In this document: positions 18,622 to 28,014 of the stretch, in pieces
Layout: every line of letters begins with the position of its first letter
Position numbering within the stretch: position 1 is the stretch's first letter
Source of the DNA: Chryseobacterium sp. SORGH_AS_0447
Lineage (GTDB): Bacteria; Bacteroidota; Bacteroidia; Flavobacteriales; Weeksellaceae
DNA length: 64,000 bases
Assembly (NCBI RefSeq): GCF_030818695.1
Contig: NZ_JAUTAR010000001.1
Location: forward strand, 2,350,501-2,414,500
Direction of reading: 5' to 3'
Translations under genes and position numbers: made by a program
Notes under the pieces: model-generated
What the model saw: the letters and a program-made list of their open reading frames with translations, nothing else
What the model was told of the DNA's origin: nothing
Databases searched by the model: none

Positions 18622-19770
18622 TTACAGCTTCGATAAGTTTTCCAAAGCTTTTTCCAGGGTCTCCTGCTTTTTAGCAAAGCATAAACGGATCACTTTATCA
18701 TCGCGCTTATTCTGGTAAAACGATGAAAAAGGTACACTTGCTACTTTATGGGTAATGGTCAGTTCACTGGCGAAATCAAAATCATTTTTATCCGAAATAT
18801 CGTCATATTGCAATGCCTGGAAATAAGTTCCTTCGCAATCCAATACTTTAAACGGAGTATTGGACAGTCCCTCCCTTAAAAAATCTCTTTTTTCCTGGAA
18901 GAACTGATTGAGATAAAGGTAATGTTCAGGATTTTTCATGTATTCCGCCAAAGCTAGCTGCATCGGTGTGTTTACGGAGAATACATTGAACTGATGCACT
19001 TTCCGGAATTCATCCATCAAATATTTTGGCGCAGCACAATACCCGGTTTTCCAGCCAGTGACATGGAACAGTTTTCCGAAAGAAGCGACCATCAGGCTCC
19101 GGTTTTCAAGTTCGGGATATCGGCAGATGCTGAGATGCTGTTTCCCGTCGAAAACAATATTTTCATATACTTCATCACTGAGAATAAGGATCGAAGTGTT
19201 TTCAACTATTTTTATTAATTCCTGAAGATCACGTTCTTTAAAAATCTTTCCTGCCGGATTATTCGGGTTGTTCAGGATAATCATTTTTGTTTTTTCGGAA
19301 ACCAGGTTCTTCACGGAATTCCAGTCGATCTCATAATCCGGGGCCTTCATTTCAAATCTTTTTACGATACCGCCGAAAAGTTCTACCGTCGGCTCATAAC
19401 AATCATAAGCAGGTTCAAAAATAATAACCTCATCGTCCTTTTTTATAAACGCAGCAATGGTGGTAAAGATGGCCTGAGTTCCGCCGGCCGTTATCGTAAT
19501 TTCGGAATCGGGATGATAAACGGCTTTGTGGCTGTTTTCGATCTTTTTTGCAATTTCTTCCTTTAGCCCGATCATTCCGCCCATAGGCGCATATTGGTTA
19601 AAACCCTGTTTAATAAAGTTGCTTACGCAATCCAGCAGTTCAGGATCTGCCATAAAATCCGGGAAACCCTGCGAGAGATTGATGGCCTCGTTTTCATTCG
19701 CAAGCTGCGTCATCGTACTGAAAATGGTGGTTCCTACATTGGAAAGCTTCGATAAAGGAAGTTGTATCAT
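18622..19770 (-). CDS. Methionine aminotransferase (YbdL/KAT-like, PLP class I)
   Basis: A 382-residue fold-type I PLP enzyme close to YbdL, which transaminates methionine and aromatic amino acids with 2-oxo acids, and to kynurenine aminotransferases. Visible: AINLSQGFPDF near the N-terminus, YAPMGGMIGLKEEIA, the PLP-stacking region TAGGTQAIF, NNPNNPAGKIF, the Asp of LSDEVYENIVFDG and the Schiff-base Lys in VASFGKLFHVTGWK. Likely role: last step of methionine salvage or amino acid interconversion. The frame opens at 19875, but ATG 19770 (IQLPLSKL) gives the normal N-terminus. No operon partner. Confidence 0.88.
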   Translation of the reverse strand: MIQLPLSKLSNVGTTIFSTMTQLANENEAINLSQGFPDFMADPELLDCVSNFIKQGFNQYAPMGGMIGLKEEIAKKIENSHKAVYHPDSEITITAGGTQAIFTTIAAFIKKDDEVIIFEPAYDCYEPTVELFGGIVKRFEMKAPDYEIDWNSVKNLVSEKTKMIILNNPNNPAGKIFKERDLQELIKIVENTSILILSDEVYENIVFDGKQHLSICRYPELENRSLMVASFGKLFHVTGWKTGYCAAPKYLMDEFRKVHQFNVFSVNTPMQLALAEYMKNPEHYLYLNQFFQEKRDFLREGLSNTPFKVLDCEGTYFQALQYDDISDKNDFDFASELTITHKVASVPFSSFYQNKRDDKVIRLCFAKKQETLEKALENLSKL

Positions 19771-19947
19771 GAAAGGTGATTTTTTATATTTTCGAATGTA
19801 AGGAAAAATCGGGGATTGGTGGTAAAATCGAGTGAATAAAATATTAGATAAATGATTAGAAAATAACATGAACATTCGGAAGGTGATTAAACTTTTTTAA
19901 TTAATTTAAATCATTACGTTTGCTATTAATCGGATTTGGAAAATATA

Positions 19948-19972
19948 AAAGGCCGTCCGAAGACAGCCTTGT
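19948..19972 (-). terminator. Probable terminator of the YadA-head-like gene
   Basis: On the minus strand AAGGCTGTC, TTCG-type loop and GACGGCCTT form a stem with a G-T pair, followed by TTATA. Confidence 0.55.
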
Positions 19973-20010
19973 AGCATAAAGAAATATAAGTTTTGAAAAT
20001 AAATCTATCG

Positions 20011-21177
20011 CTAATCCTGGATCATCATTTTTTTTGTATCGATATTTCTGCCATCTACCGAAAGGGTATATACATAAGATCCTCCTCGAATTCCGTTAAG
20101 AATAACGCTTCCGTTTCCTTTTTCCTTAAGCGGAATATTTTTGATCAGCTGTCCTGAAGTATTGTAGATCCCAATGGATGCATTATTTACTTCTTTTGGA
20201 AGATAATATTTAACTACGGTTTCACCTTTTCCAGGATTTGGGGCATTCTGGTATAGTTTCGGCTCGTTGGAAAGAGTGTTCATATCAACGTTAATTTTGC
20301 TTTGTTTCAGCAGTTCTTTAAGTTCCTGAACTTCTCTTTTAAGTTCGTCGATCTGGGTCTGATAATCCGCAGTCTGATCTTCGGCAGATTTATTAATATA
20401 ACTGTTGGCTACCATTACATTTCCGTTCGGATCAACGACCAATGCTCTTCCGGATCCGTTTGGAAGATTTTCCATTCGTACTTTGCCGTTGGTATGCAGC
20501 ATTGCAGTAGGAGCGGTAGTACCTATTCCCACCCGCTGATCCTGAATCAGCATGGTTGGCGTCGAAGAAACACCGAACATCAGCGACGAAGGAATCGTAT
20601 TGGTAAGTTTCGATCCTCCTCCGGTTCCTGAACCGAATACGAACGATCGGTTTCCTGTTGCGATCAGGTCGATCCCAAAACCTCCCGAATATTCAGATGA
20701 CAGGTCAACACCTACTCCGATAGCAAACTGGTTGGAAGCTGCAATCCTGTTGACCCATCCCAAAGCGACGGATTTGCTTGCCTGTTTAAAGACACGGTTT
20801 CCCTGTCCTGCTACAATATTGGCACCGCCGCCATCCGAGAGATCATTCTGCCATCCACTGACCATCGAACTGTTGGCATTGCTTCCCAGAACATTGCTTG
20901 AACCAACGATAATACTTCCTTTGGTTTTTGAAGTATTAGAATTATTCACACTTTCTACTAAAAATGACCCCTCTTCATTTAAAAGGGCCTGGCCGGGATT
21001 ATTACTTTGTCCGTCTACCCGCAGATACAAGGCGTTATTGTCTATGGTTCCTACATAGTTTGTATTATTAATACCACCGTTGCCGTTGACATCCCATAAC
21101 TGGGCATTCACTGTTAATGATGAAAAAATCAAAGCGGTTACTGCCAGACCTTTCAAAGATAATACGTGTGTTTTCAT
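20011..21177 (-). CDS. T9SS type A cargo protein with YadA-head-like repeats and coiled coil
   Basis: A 388-residue secreted protein. Residues 1-25 are a Sec signal ending VNA-Q. Residues about 80-210 carry GxxN/SxxxGxxN-type repeats (GSSNVLGSNANSSMVSGWQN, VAGQGNRVFKQASKSVALGW, NQFAIGVGV), resembling the left-handed beta-roll of trimeric autotransporter heads. VGIGTTAP-LHTNGKVRMENLP is the usual Bacteroidota tail of such stalks. A short coiled coil (about 265-290, QIDELKREVQELKELLKQ) follows. The end, from LYQNAPNPGKGETVVKYYL to DTKKMMIQD, is a type A sorting domain recognised by the type IX system. Probable role: a surface or secreted oligomeric adhesin-like protein. A TACTTTTG element reads toward it at 21207-21214. 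Confidence 0.85.
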   Translation of the reverse strand: MKTHVLSLKGLAVTALIFSSLTVNAQLWDVNGNGGINNTNYVGTIDNNALYLRVDGQSNNPGQALLNEEGSFLVESVNNSNTSKTKGSIIVGSSNVLGSNANSSMVSGWQNDLSDGGGANIVAGQGNRVFKQASKSVALGWVNRIAASNQFAIGVGVDLSSEYSGGFGIDLIATGNRSFVFGSGTGGGSKLTNTIPSSLMFGVSSTPTMLIQDQRVGIGTTAPTAMLHTNGKVRMENLPNGSGRALVVDPNGNVMVANSYINKSAEDQTADYQTQIDELKREVQELKELLKQSKINVDMNTLSNEPKLYQNAPNPGKGETVVKYYLPKEVNNASIGIYNTSGQLIKNIPLKEKGNGSVILNGIRGGSYVYTLSVDGRNIDTKKMMIQD

Positions 21178-21303
21178 GATACATTTGTTCTTGGTTGTTT
21201 GTTTTTCAAAAGTATCAAAGCATTACCAGTCATCCCATTACGAGTGATCAGGTGAAAACAGAAAGTGAGTAAATGGATACAATTGTCAAATAAGTGTGAA
21301 TTG

Positions 21304-22020
21304 TTAAACCATTTTATGCAGAAATTCGTTTTTACGACGTACCGAGACATCCAGTACGGAATTATCGGCCATCACGACCTGTCCGCCTTTGCCTTTGATG
21401 TATTCTTTCAAATGTTCGAGGTTGATCAGGTGTTTGTGGTGGATTCTGAAAAAATTGTAGCGGGAAAGATTCTTTTCAAAATCACAAAGCGTTTTGGAAA
21501 CCATCACTTTGGTTTTATCAAGTAGATAAATGAAAGTATAATTTGAATCTGCTTCACAACGGATAATTTCGTCGATATTGACTCTTTTAAAGCCCTGTAG
21601 AGTTGGTAAATTGATTTTATTTTGAATTTGAGAAGACTGTGTGATTTTATTCTTTCTAAAATCTTCAATGGCTTTATTTACCATAAGTACAAAATCAAGA
21701 TTCGTCACAGGCTTCAATAGATAATCAGAAAAACCTCTCTTCACAGCCCGAATAGCTGAGTTTTCGGAATCTGTAATGAAAATAACGGGAGAGGGAGTTT
21801 CTTTTAATCTTGACAAAATTTCGAAAGCAGTTTCATCATTGAGCTGAATGTCGACGAATAGAAGATCAGGAGAATTTTTGCGGAGGTAATCGGATGCACA
21901 GGGGATGCTTTTGGTACAGAGAGCAATCTCAAATTCAGGGAATTCTTTTTTCAGAAGTTGGGAGATGGATTCGCCGTTATCCTTGTCATCAATGATGCAG
22001 GCGTGCAATTTGTTTTTCAT
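21304..22020 (-). CDS. LytTR-family response regulator
   Basis: A 238-residue two-domain regulator. The receiver (residues 1-125) has the acidic pair in CIIDDKDNGE, the phospho-acceptor Asp in LLFVDIQLN and the Lys in LLKPVTNLDF. The LytTR DNA-binding domain (about 140-238) shows RVNIDEIIRCEADSNYTFIYL, KTLCDFEKNL and FFRIHHKHLINLEHL. Such regulators normally pair with a 5TM-5TMR or LytS-like histidine kinase, but none is next to it here, so it is an orphan in this window. It is 126 bases upstream of the divergently distant T9SS gene on the same strand; cotranscription is not certain because that gene has its own minus-7 element. Confidence 0.92.
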   Translation of the reverse strand: MKNKLHACIIDDKDNGESISQLLKKEFPEFEIALCTKSIPCASDYLRKNSPDLLFVDIQLNDETAFEILSRLKETPSPVIFITDSENSAIRAVKRGFSDYLLKPVTNLDFVLMVNKAIEDFRKNKITQSSQIQNKINLPTLQGFKRVNIDEIIRCEADSNYTFIYLLDKTKVMVSKTLCDFEKNLSRYNFFRIHHKHLINLEHLKEYIKGKGGQVVMADNSVLDVSVRRKNEFLHKMV

Positions 22021-22273
22021 GGTTTAGTGTGGTTTTGAGGGTTAGTTTTTTAAAATGTAATGATTTAATACATGCGGTTAATTTTTAGCGTTAGACATGA
22101 AATTGTTACTAATTACAAGGTTTATTTTAATATTAATTAAAAATAAACACAAATTCTTTTCACATTATATTGAATAATGTAAATATAGCGTTTCATTGAC
22201 AATAATCCAATATTTTTTAATAAATATTCATAAAAAATAGACCGAAATATTCGGATATTTTTGGGCAAATTCG

Positions 22274-22281
22274 TACTTTTG
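22274..22281 (+). promoter_or_regulatory. Minus-7 element of the parE operon
   Basis: TACTTTTG, 20 bases before the ATG at 22302. Confidence 0.6.
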
Positions 22282-22301
22282 TATGTTTGCTGAAATTACA
22301 T

Positions 22302-24191
22302 ATGTCACAAGAAATAAATCCAATCTATTCCGAAGATAATATCAGAACCCTCGATTGGCAGGAGCATATCCGTCTACGTCCCGGGATGTACATCGGGAAG
22401 CTGGGAGATGGCTCGTCCGCCGACGATGGTATCTACATTTTGCTGAAAGAAATTCTGGATAACTCGATCGACGAGTTCAGAATGAAATCCGGTAAAAGAA
22501 TTGAAATAAAATTAGACGACGGTAAAGTTACGATTCGTGATTTTGGCCGTGGAATTCCGCTGGGAAAGGTAGTGGATGCCGTATCCAAAATGAATACCGG
22601 AGGAAAATACGACAGCAAGGCTTTTAAAAAATCCGTAGGATTGAACGGGGTCGGTACGAAAGCGGTAAATGCTCTTTCCGATTATTTCCGGGTACGTTCT
22701 TTCCGTGACGGCCGAATGAAAGCCGCAGAATTCTCACGGGGAATAATTAAAGAGAATTTTGAAGAAAAAGATTCTTCGGACCGTAACGGTACCGAGATTT
22801 CCTTTATCCCTGATGCGGATATCTTCCTGCATTTCAAATTCCGGAAAGAGTATATCGAAAGAATGCTCCGTAATTACGCTTACCTGAATCCGGGACTGAA
22901 AATTCTCTTCAACGGCGAAACGTTTTATTCCGAGAACGGGCTGAAAGATTTGTTGGATGAAGAGCTGGAAAATGAAACGCTCTATCCGATCGTTCACCTG
23001 AAAGATAACGATATCGAAGTAGCGATTACGCATACGGATAAATCCCAGACGGAAACTTATTTTTCATTTGTTAACGGGCAGAATACAACGCAGGGAGGAA
23101 CCCACCTGAATGCGTTTCGTGAAGCCTATGTAAAAACTATCCGTGAGTTCTTTAATAAAAACTTTGATGCTTCGGACGTGAGAAAATCAATCGTGGCAGC
23201 GGTTTCCATCAACGTGGAAGAGCCTGTTTTCGAATCCCAGACCAAAACCAAACTGGGATCCAACGACATCGGTCCGAATGGTCCGACAGTACGTACCTTC
23301 ATCATCGACTTTCTGAAAAGCAAGCTGGATAATTTCCTTCATAAGAATCCTGAAGTAGCCGAAGCCATTCAAAGGAAAATCCTGATCTCCGAAAGGGAAA
23401 GAAAAGAACTTTCCGGGATCCAGAAACTGGCCAGGGAAAGAGCGAAAAAAGTATCGCTTCACAATAAAAAGCTGCGCGACTGCAGGCAGCATTATAACGA
23501 TCAGAAAAATGAGAGAAAAGGGGAAACCCAGATCTTCATCACCGAAGGAGATTCCGCGTCCGGATCGATTACAAAATCGAGAGATGTAGAAACCCAGGCC
23601 GTATTTTCTCTGAAAGGTAAACCGCTAAACTGCTATGGACTCACGAAAAAAGTCGTGTATGAGAACGAGGAATTCAACCTTCTGCAGGCAGCCTTAAATA
23701 TCGAGGAAAGTCTGGAAGATCTTCGTTACAACCAGGTGATTATTGCAACCGACGCCGATGTCGACGGGATGCATATTCGTCTGCTGATGATTACTTTCTT
23801 TTTACAGTTCTTCCCGGACCTGATCAAAAACGGACATCTTTACATTCTTCAGACGCCATTGTTCAGGGTAAGAAATAAGAAAGAAACGAGATACTGCTAT
23901 TCCGAACAGGAGCGGATCAAAGCGCTGAACGAGCTGGGTAAAAATCCGGAGATCACACGATTCAAAGGATTAGGAGAAATTTCTCCGGATGAGTTCAAGC
24001 ATTTCATCGGAAAAGATATCCGCCTGGAGCCTGTGGTGGCAGGAAAAGATCAGACCATCGAGCAGCTTCTCGAATTTTATATGGGAAAAAATACTCCCGA
24101 CCGGCAGACTTTTATTCTTGAAAACCTTGTGGTAGAAGATCCGGATATCGATAAAAAAGAACTATTGACCGAAGCCATCGATGAAAATTAG
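22302..24191 (+). CDS. parE: DNA topoisomerase IV subunit B
   Basis: A 629-residue type IIA topoisomerase ATPase subunit. The GHKL fold shows ILDNSIDEF (Asn/Glu catalytic pair), the G1 box [13 protein letters not shown], and [14 protein letters not shown]. The transducer Lys lies in QTKTKLGS. The TOPRIM domain has [10 protein letters not shown], the PLNCYGL segment and the metal-binding [11 protein letters not shown]. The end is the short form typical of ParE. I call ParE rather than GyrB from length, the N-terminal [16 protein letters not shown] and the parC gene two genes downstream. The frame starts at TTG 22287, but ATG 22302 is preferred. Together with ParC it decatenates daughter chromosomes. 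Confidence 0.93.
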   Translation: MSQEINPIYSEDNIRTLDWQEHIRLRPGMYIGKLGDGSSADDGIYILLKEILDNSIDEFRMKSGKRIEIKLDDGKVTIRDFGRGIPLGKVVDAVSKMNTGGKYDSKAFKKSVGLNGVGTKAVNALSDYFRVRSFRDGRMKAAEFSRGIIKENFEEKDSSDRNGTEISFIPDADIFLHFKFRKEYIERMLRNYAYLNPGLKILFNGETFYSENGLKDLLDEELENETLYPIVHLKDNDIEVAITHTDKSQTETYFSFVNGQNTTQGGTHLNAFREAYVKTIREFFNKNFDASDVRKSIVAAVSINVEEPVFESQTKTKLGSNDIGPNGPTVRTFIIDFLKSKLDNFLHKNPEVAEAIQRKILISERERKELSGIQKLARERAKKVSLHNKKLRDCRQHYNDQKNERKGETQIFITEGDSASGSITKSRDVETQAVFSLKGKPLNCYGLTKKVVYENEEFNLLQAALNIEESLEDLRYNQVIIATDADVDGMHIRLLMITFFLQFFPDLIKNGHLYILQTPLFRVRNKKETRYCYSEQERIKALNELGKNPEITRFKGLGEISPDEFKHFIGKDIRLEPVVAGKDQTIEQLLEFYMGKNTPDRQTFILENLVVEDPDIDKKELLTEAIDEN

Positions 24192-24232
24192 CCCGGTAAT
24201 AAAACTGCAAACCAAAAACCTAAATTACGATA

Positions 24233-24709
24233 ATGAGACTGAGCAACCGTAACAAAACTTCGGTATACAGCTTTGTAAACAGCCTTCTGATCATGTTTTT
24301 GCTCGGAGGCGTTGGAGCTTATCTTTTAGAAGAGTACAAATTCAACATTTTAGGAAAAGAAAGCCTGCTTTTGATTATAATCCCGGTATTTGTAATCGTA
24401 CTGTTTTATATCAGCGGAAGGCAGATTTTTGAATATGACAGCGATGGAGAAGCGCTTCATTTCAGAAACAGAAATATTATCCCTTTCCTGCAAAAGCCGT
24501 TAAGTGATGAATTTCCGAAATACAAGCTGCTGAAATTTGAGATCATCAATCTTTTCATTGTGAAAAGACTTTATATTACCATCTCAAGCAAAAATAACGG
24601 CTCGACCATTCTGAAATATGAAATTTCATATCTCACAAGAAAAGAAGTAAACGATTTAAGATTCTCCTTACATAAAGTGGTGAAAACCAACAACGAGAAA
24701 AAGAGTTAA
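24233..24709 (+). CDS. Small two-TM membrane protein inside the topoisomerase IV operon
   Basis: A 158-residue protein with two predicted membrane helices (about residues 14-31 and 43-62) and a C-terminal soluble part that alternates beta stretches (EALHFRNRNIIPF, KYKLLKFEIINL, KRLYITISSK, ILKYEISYL) and ends in a basic helix. This looks like a small PH-like or GRAM-like membrane-associated domain; I know no named family. It lies 41 bases after parE and 6 bases before parC, so it is cotranscribed and probably translationally linked to parC. Its role in chromosome segregation is only suggested by position. Confidence 0.7.
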   Translation: MRLSNRNKTSVYSFVNSLLIMFLLGGVGAYLLEEYKFNILGKESLLLIIIPVFVIVLFYISGRQIFEYDSDGEALHFRNRNIIPFLQKPLSDEFPKYKLLKFEIINLFIVKRLYITISSKNNGSTILKYEISYLTRKEVNDLRFSLHKVVKTNNEKKS

Positions 24710-24715
24710 TAGTAA

Positions 24716-27298
24716 ATGATGACAGAAGAATATTCGCACGAAGGCGAAAGCTTAAAAAAGGTTTCCGGGCTTTACAGAGACTGGTTCCTGGATTATGCTT
24801 CTTATGTAATTTTAGACCGGGCGATTCCGTCGATTTATGACGGTTTTAAGCCGGTTCAGCGAAGAATCATGCATTCCATGCGGGAGCTGGAAGACGGGCG
24901 TTACAATAAAGTGGCCAACATTGTAGGGAATACGATGAAGTATCACCCTCACGGTGATGCTTCCATTACCGACGCCATGGTGGGGATCGGCCAGAAGGAG
25001 CTTCTGATCGATACACAGGGAAACTGGGGAAATATCTACACGGGAGACTCTGCGGCGGCGGCGAGGTATATCGAAGCCCGACTGACCCCATTTGCACTGG
25101 AGGTGGTCTTCAATCCGAAAACAACGGAATGGGCAAAATCTTATGACGGCAGAAACAATGAACCGATCGACCTTCCCGTAAAATTCCCGCTGCTTTTGGC
25201 TCAGGGTGTTGAAGGGATCGGAGTAGGGCTTTCCACGAAAATTCTTCCGCATAATTTCAATGAACTGATCAGTGCTTCCGTAGCTTATCTTAAAGGGAAA
25301 AAGTTTGAAATATATCCGGACTTTTTAACGGCGGGGTATCTTGATGTTTCCGAATACAATGACGGGCACCGAGGGGGGAAAGTAAGAGCGAGAGCCAAAA
25401 TTTCCCCGCTGGATAAACACACCCTGATCATTACGGAACTTCCATATTCCAAAACCACCAGCGACCTGATCGATTCGATCTTAAAAGCCAATGAAAAAGG
25501 AAAGATTAAGATCAAGAAAATTGAAGACAACACTTCGGATAAAGTTGAGATCCTGATTCATCTTCACAACGATGTTTCACCAGATAAAACAATTGACGCT
25601 TTGTATGCCTTCACCGATTGCCAGGTTACGATTTCACCGAATGCCTGTGTGATCGTTGGTGATAAGCCGATGTTTATGAATGTATCCGAAATTCTGAAAA
25701 TGAATACGGACCATACGGTTTCCCTCCTGAAAAAAGAATTGGAAATCGAGCTTCATGAGCTACAGGAAAGCTGGCATTTTTCTTCCCTGGAAAGAATCTT
25801 TATTGAAAACAGGATCTATCATGATATTGAAGAAGTAAAAACCTGGGAGGATGTTCTGAAAACCATAGCTAAAGGTCTTAAGCCACATACCGGGCATTTG
25901 CTGAGAGCGGTAACGGAAGAAGATATCTTAAGACTGACGGAAATCAGGATCAAAAGGATCTCCAGATTCGACCTGAATAAATTCAAGGAAAATATTGCGG
26001 CACTCGAAGGCAAGATCGAACAGGTGAAACATCATCTGGCAAACCTGGTTCAGTACGCAATCGATTATTATTTAAATATTCAGAAAAAATACGGAAAGGA
26101 CAGGCAGCGAAAAACCGAGCTCCGGATTTTCGATACCATCGATGCCACAAAAGTAGCGGTGGCCAACGAGAAATTCTACGCGAATTTTGAAGAAGGCTTT
26201 ATCGGGACTTCCCTGAAAAAAGACCAGTATCTTTTCGACTGTTCGGATATCGATGATATCATCACTTTCCGGAAAGACGGAAGGATGAAAGTGGTAAAGG
26301 TGGAAGCCAAAACATTTATCGGAAAGGACATCGTGCATGTCGCCATCTGGAAAAAGAATGACAAAAGAACAGTGTATAATATGATCTACCGGGAAGGACG
26401 CGAAGGGCCTTATTATATGAAGCGTTTTTCGGTGACGGGTGTAACGCGGAATACCGATTATCCATTGGCTTCTGATAAAAAAGGTTCGGAAATGCTCTAT
26501 TTTTCGGCTAATCCGAACGGGGAAGCGGAAACCGTGACGGTTTTATTAAAACCCAATCCGAGAATCCGAAAAAATAAAATGGACCTTGATTTCTCCGAGC
26601 TTGCCATCAAAGGACGGGATTCCAAAGGAAACCTTGTAACCAAATATTCAGTGAAAAAAGTTGACCTGAAAGAAGAGGGTGTTTCTACACTCGCACCAAG
26701 AAAGATCTGGTTTGATGATACCGTACGAAGACTGAATGCAGACGGAAGAGGAACCCTGCTGGGAAATTTTAAAGGGGACGATAAGATTCTGACGATCAAT
26801 ACCAATGGAGAAGCGAAGCTTGTTTCTTTCGATCTGGGCAACCGGTTTGATGATCAGTATCTGGTTCTGGAAAAATGGCGGCCGAATCAGCCGGTAACCT
26901 GCATTTATTATGACGGGGAAAAGGATATTTATTTTATCAAAAGATTCCTGTTTGAAAATACGCCGAACATTCAGACTTTTATGCCGTCGGAACATCCGAA
27001 GTCGTTCATCGAAAATGTAATTGTAGCCAACGGGGCAACCGCTGAAATTATCTTTGCCAAAGACAAAGGAAAAGAGCGTGAGCCCGAAACGGTAACGATT
27101 GATGAATTTATAGCTGTAAAAGGAATCAAGGCGATTGGCAACCAGTTTACCAAATTTAAAGTGAAAACCATCAACATCACTATTCCGGAAGCTCCGGAAG
27201 AAGAACCGGAAGTGTATGAAGAGCCGGAACTGGCTGCTGGATTTGATGAGGACGGAACCATCGGGGATCTATTCCAGGGTGAAGAAAGCAACGAGTAA
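24716..27298 (+). CDS. parC: DNA topoisomerase IV subunit A
   Basis: An 860-residue breakage-reunion subunit. It contains the winged-helix DNA-gate region (VQRRIMHSMRELEDGRYNKV), the catalytic Tyr in SAAAARYIEARL preceded by NIYTGDSA, and GVEGIGVGLSTKILPHN. The C-terminal beta-pinwheel from about residue 500 lacks the strict GyrA box, as expected for ParC, and ends in an acidic tail (EAPEEEPEVYEEPELA). In the quinolone region, YHPHGDASITDAMVG has Ala and Asp where E. coli ParC has Ser80 and Glu84; I believe this is normal for flavobacteria. It may start at ATG 24716 or the adjacent ATG 24719. It forms the topoisomerase IV tetramer with ParE. Confidence 0.93.
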   Translation: MMTEEYSHEGESLKKVSGLYRDWFLDYASYVILDRAIPSIYDGFKPVQRRIMHSMRELEDGRYNKVANIVGNTMKYHPHGDASITDAMVGIGQKELLIDTQGNWGNIYTGDSAAAARYIEARLTPFALEVVFNPKTTEWAKSYDGRNNEPIDLPVKFPLLLAQGVEGIGVGLSTKILPHNFNELISASVAYLKGKKFEIYPDFLTAGYLDVSEYNDGHRGGKVRARAKISPLDKHTLIITELPYSKTTSDLIDSILKANEKGKIKIKKIEDNTSDKVEILIHLHNDVSPDKTIDALYAFTDCQVTISPNACVIVGDKPMFMNVSEILKMNTDHTVSLLKKELEIELHELQESWHFSSLERIFIENRIYHDIEEVKTWEDVLKTIAKGLKPHTGHLLRAVTEEDILRLTEIRIKRISRFDLNKFKENIAALEGKIEQVKHHLANLVQYAIDYYLNIQKKYGKDRQRKTELRIFDTIDATKVAVANEKFYANFEEGFIGTSLKKDQYLFDCSDIDDIITFRKDGRMKVVKVEAKTFIGKDIVHVAIWKKNDKRTVYNMIYREGREGPYYMKRFSVTGVTRNTDYPLASDKKGSEMLYFSANPNGEAETVTVLLKPNPRIRKNKMDLDFSELAIKGRDSKGNLVTKYSVKKVDLKEEGVSTLAPRKIWFDDTVRRLNADGRGTLLGNFKGDDKILTINTNGEAKLVSFDLGNRFDDQYLVLEKWRPNQPVTCIYYDGEKDIYFIKRFLFENTPNIQTFMPSEHPKSFIENVIVANGATAEIIFAKDKGKEREPETVTIDEFIAVKGIKAIGNQFTKFKVKTINITIPEAPEEEPEVYEEPELAAGFDEDGTIGDLFQGEESNE

Positions 27299-27329
27299 GT
27301 GTTTTACAGAAATACATTACAATAAAGAA

Positions 27330-27359
27330 ATACCAGCTATTGATGTAGCTGGTATTTTT
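27330..27359 (+). terminator. Rho-independent terminator of the parE-parC operon
   Basis: ATACCAGCTA and TAGCTGGTAT form a 10-bp stem around TTGATG, followed by TTTTATTTT. Confidence 0.92.
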
Positions 27360-27384
27360 ATTTTAAAATTTATCATCTCTAGGC

Positions 27385-27768
27385 TTATCGGCACTTCGGA
27401 CAAACTCCGCTGATTACCAGGTTATAGCTGCTGATGCTGAAGTTTTCAGGCAAGCTGATGACCGGGACAACATTCTCAATGCAGATCACGGTATGGCATT
27501 TCTCACAGTTGAAATGAATATGATCATGGGTATGTTCTTCGGTATGACAGGCGTGGCTGCATTTTGCAAAATTAACAACGCCGTCAACATTCGTTATTTT
27601 ATGGATATTGCCTTCTTTCTCAAGTCGTTCAAGTACGCGGTATATCGTTACCCGGTTGCAAAGATCGCCGACCTGTTTCTGGATATCGGCGTGCGACAGG
27701 GCAACTTCTGAGTTATTGATAATATTCAGTATCTCCGTCTTGGCCTGGGTATTCCTGATCTGCTTCAT
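27385..27768 (-). CDS. Fur-family metalloregulator
   Basis: A 127-residue Fur-family repressor. The winged helix has LSHADIQKQVGDLCNRVTIYRVLERLEKEG (recognition helix VTIYR). The dimerisation domain has the His-rich metal site (HTEEHTHDHIHF), the first zinc pair CEKCHTV and the second CPKC at the very C-terminus. The extra Cys/His cluster CSHACHTEEHTHDH is more like Zur or a peroxide/zinc sensor than classical iron Fur, but the metal cannot be assigned by eye. An ATTTACGTAAAT palindrome lies 3 bases upstream of its start codon, with more TTTACG half sites beyond, suggesting autoregulation. It stands alone, convergent with parC. Confidence 0.9.
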   Translation of the reverse strand: MKQIRNTQAKTEILNIINNSEVALSHADIQKQVGDLCNRVTIYRVLERLEKEGNIHKITNVDGVVNFAKCSHACHTEEHTHDHIHFNCEKCHTVICIENVVPVISLPENFSISSYNLVISGVCPKCR

Positions 27769-27771
27769 ATA

Positions 27772-27828
27772 ATTTACGTAAATACAGCAATGTTAACAGT
27801 TATTTACGAATACAAATTTACGTATAAT
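27772..27828 (-). promoter_or_regulatory. Probable operator of the Fur-family gene
   Basis: A perfect palindrome ATTTACGTAAAT at 27772-27783, plus TTTACG again at 27803-27808 and 27817-27822, all within 60 bases upstream of the start codon at 27768. Repeated palindromic half sites here suggest binding of the regulator to its own promoter; this is inferred from pattern only. Confidence 0.5.
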
Positions 27829-27967
27829 TTCAAAATTTAAGTAATCTGAAAAAACCGTAGAATTTTTATGTGATTATTGTTGATTATCAATTTATTAATT
27901 ATTTAAAAGTATAAACATAGACAGTACCCTAATCAGAAGGCATATTAATTTAATTTATTAATGCAAC

Positions 27968-27998
27968 TTTGTTTCAATAAATGTTTTTTGTAATTTTG
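27968..27998 (+). promoter_or_regulatory. Classic Bacteroidota promoter of the GEVED gene
   Basis: TTTG at 27968-27971, exactly 19 bases, TAATTTTG at 27991-27998, 16 bases before the ATG. This is the best match to the consensus in the window. Confidence 0.85.
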
Positions 27999-28014
27999 CC
28001 ACTTAAAATTTTAT

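Noticed and set aside
24812..25252. Minus-strand ORFs overlapping parC, typA, recQ and lpdA
   Set aside because: Shadows in other frames; no domains, and each is inside a well-supported gene.
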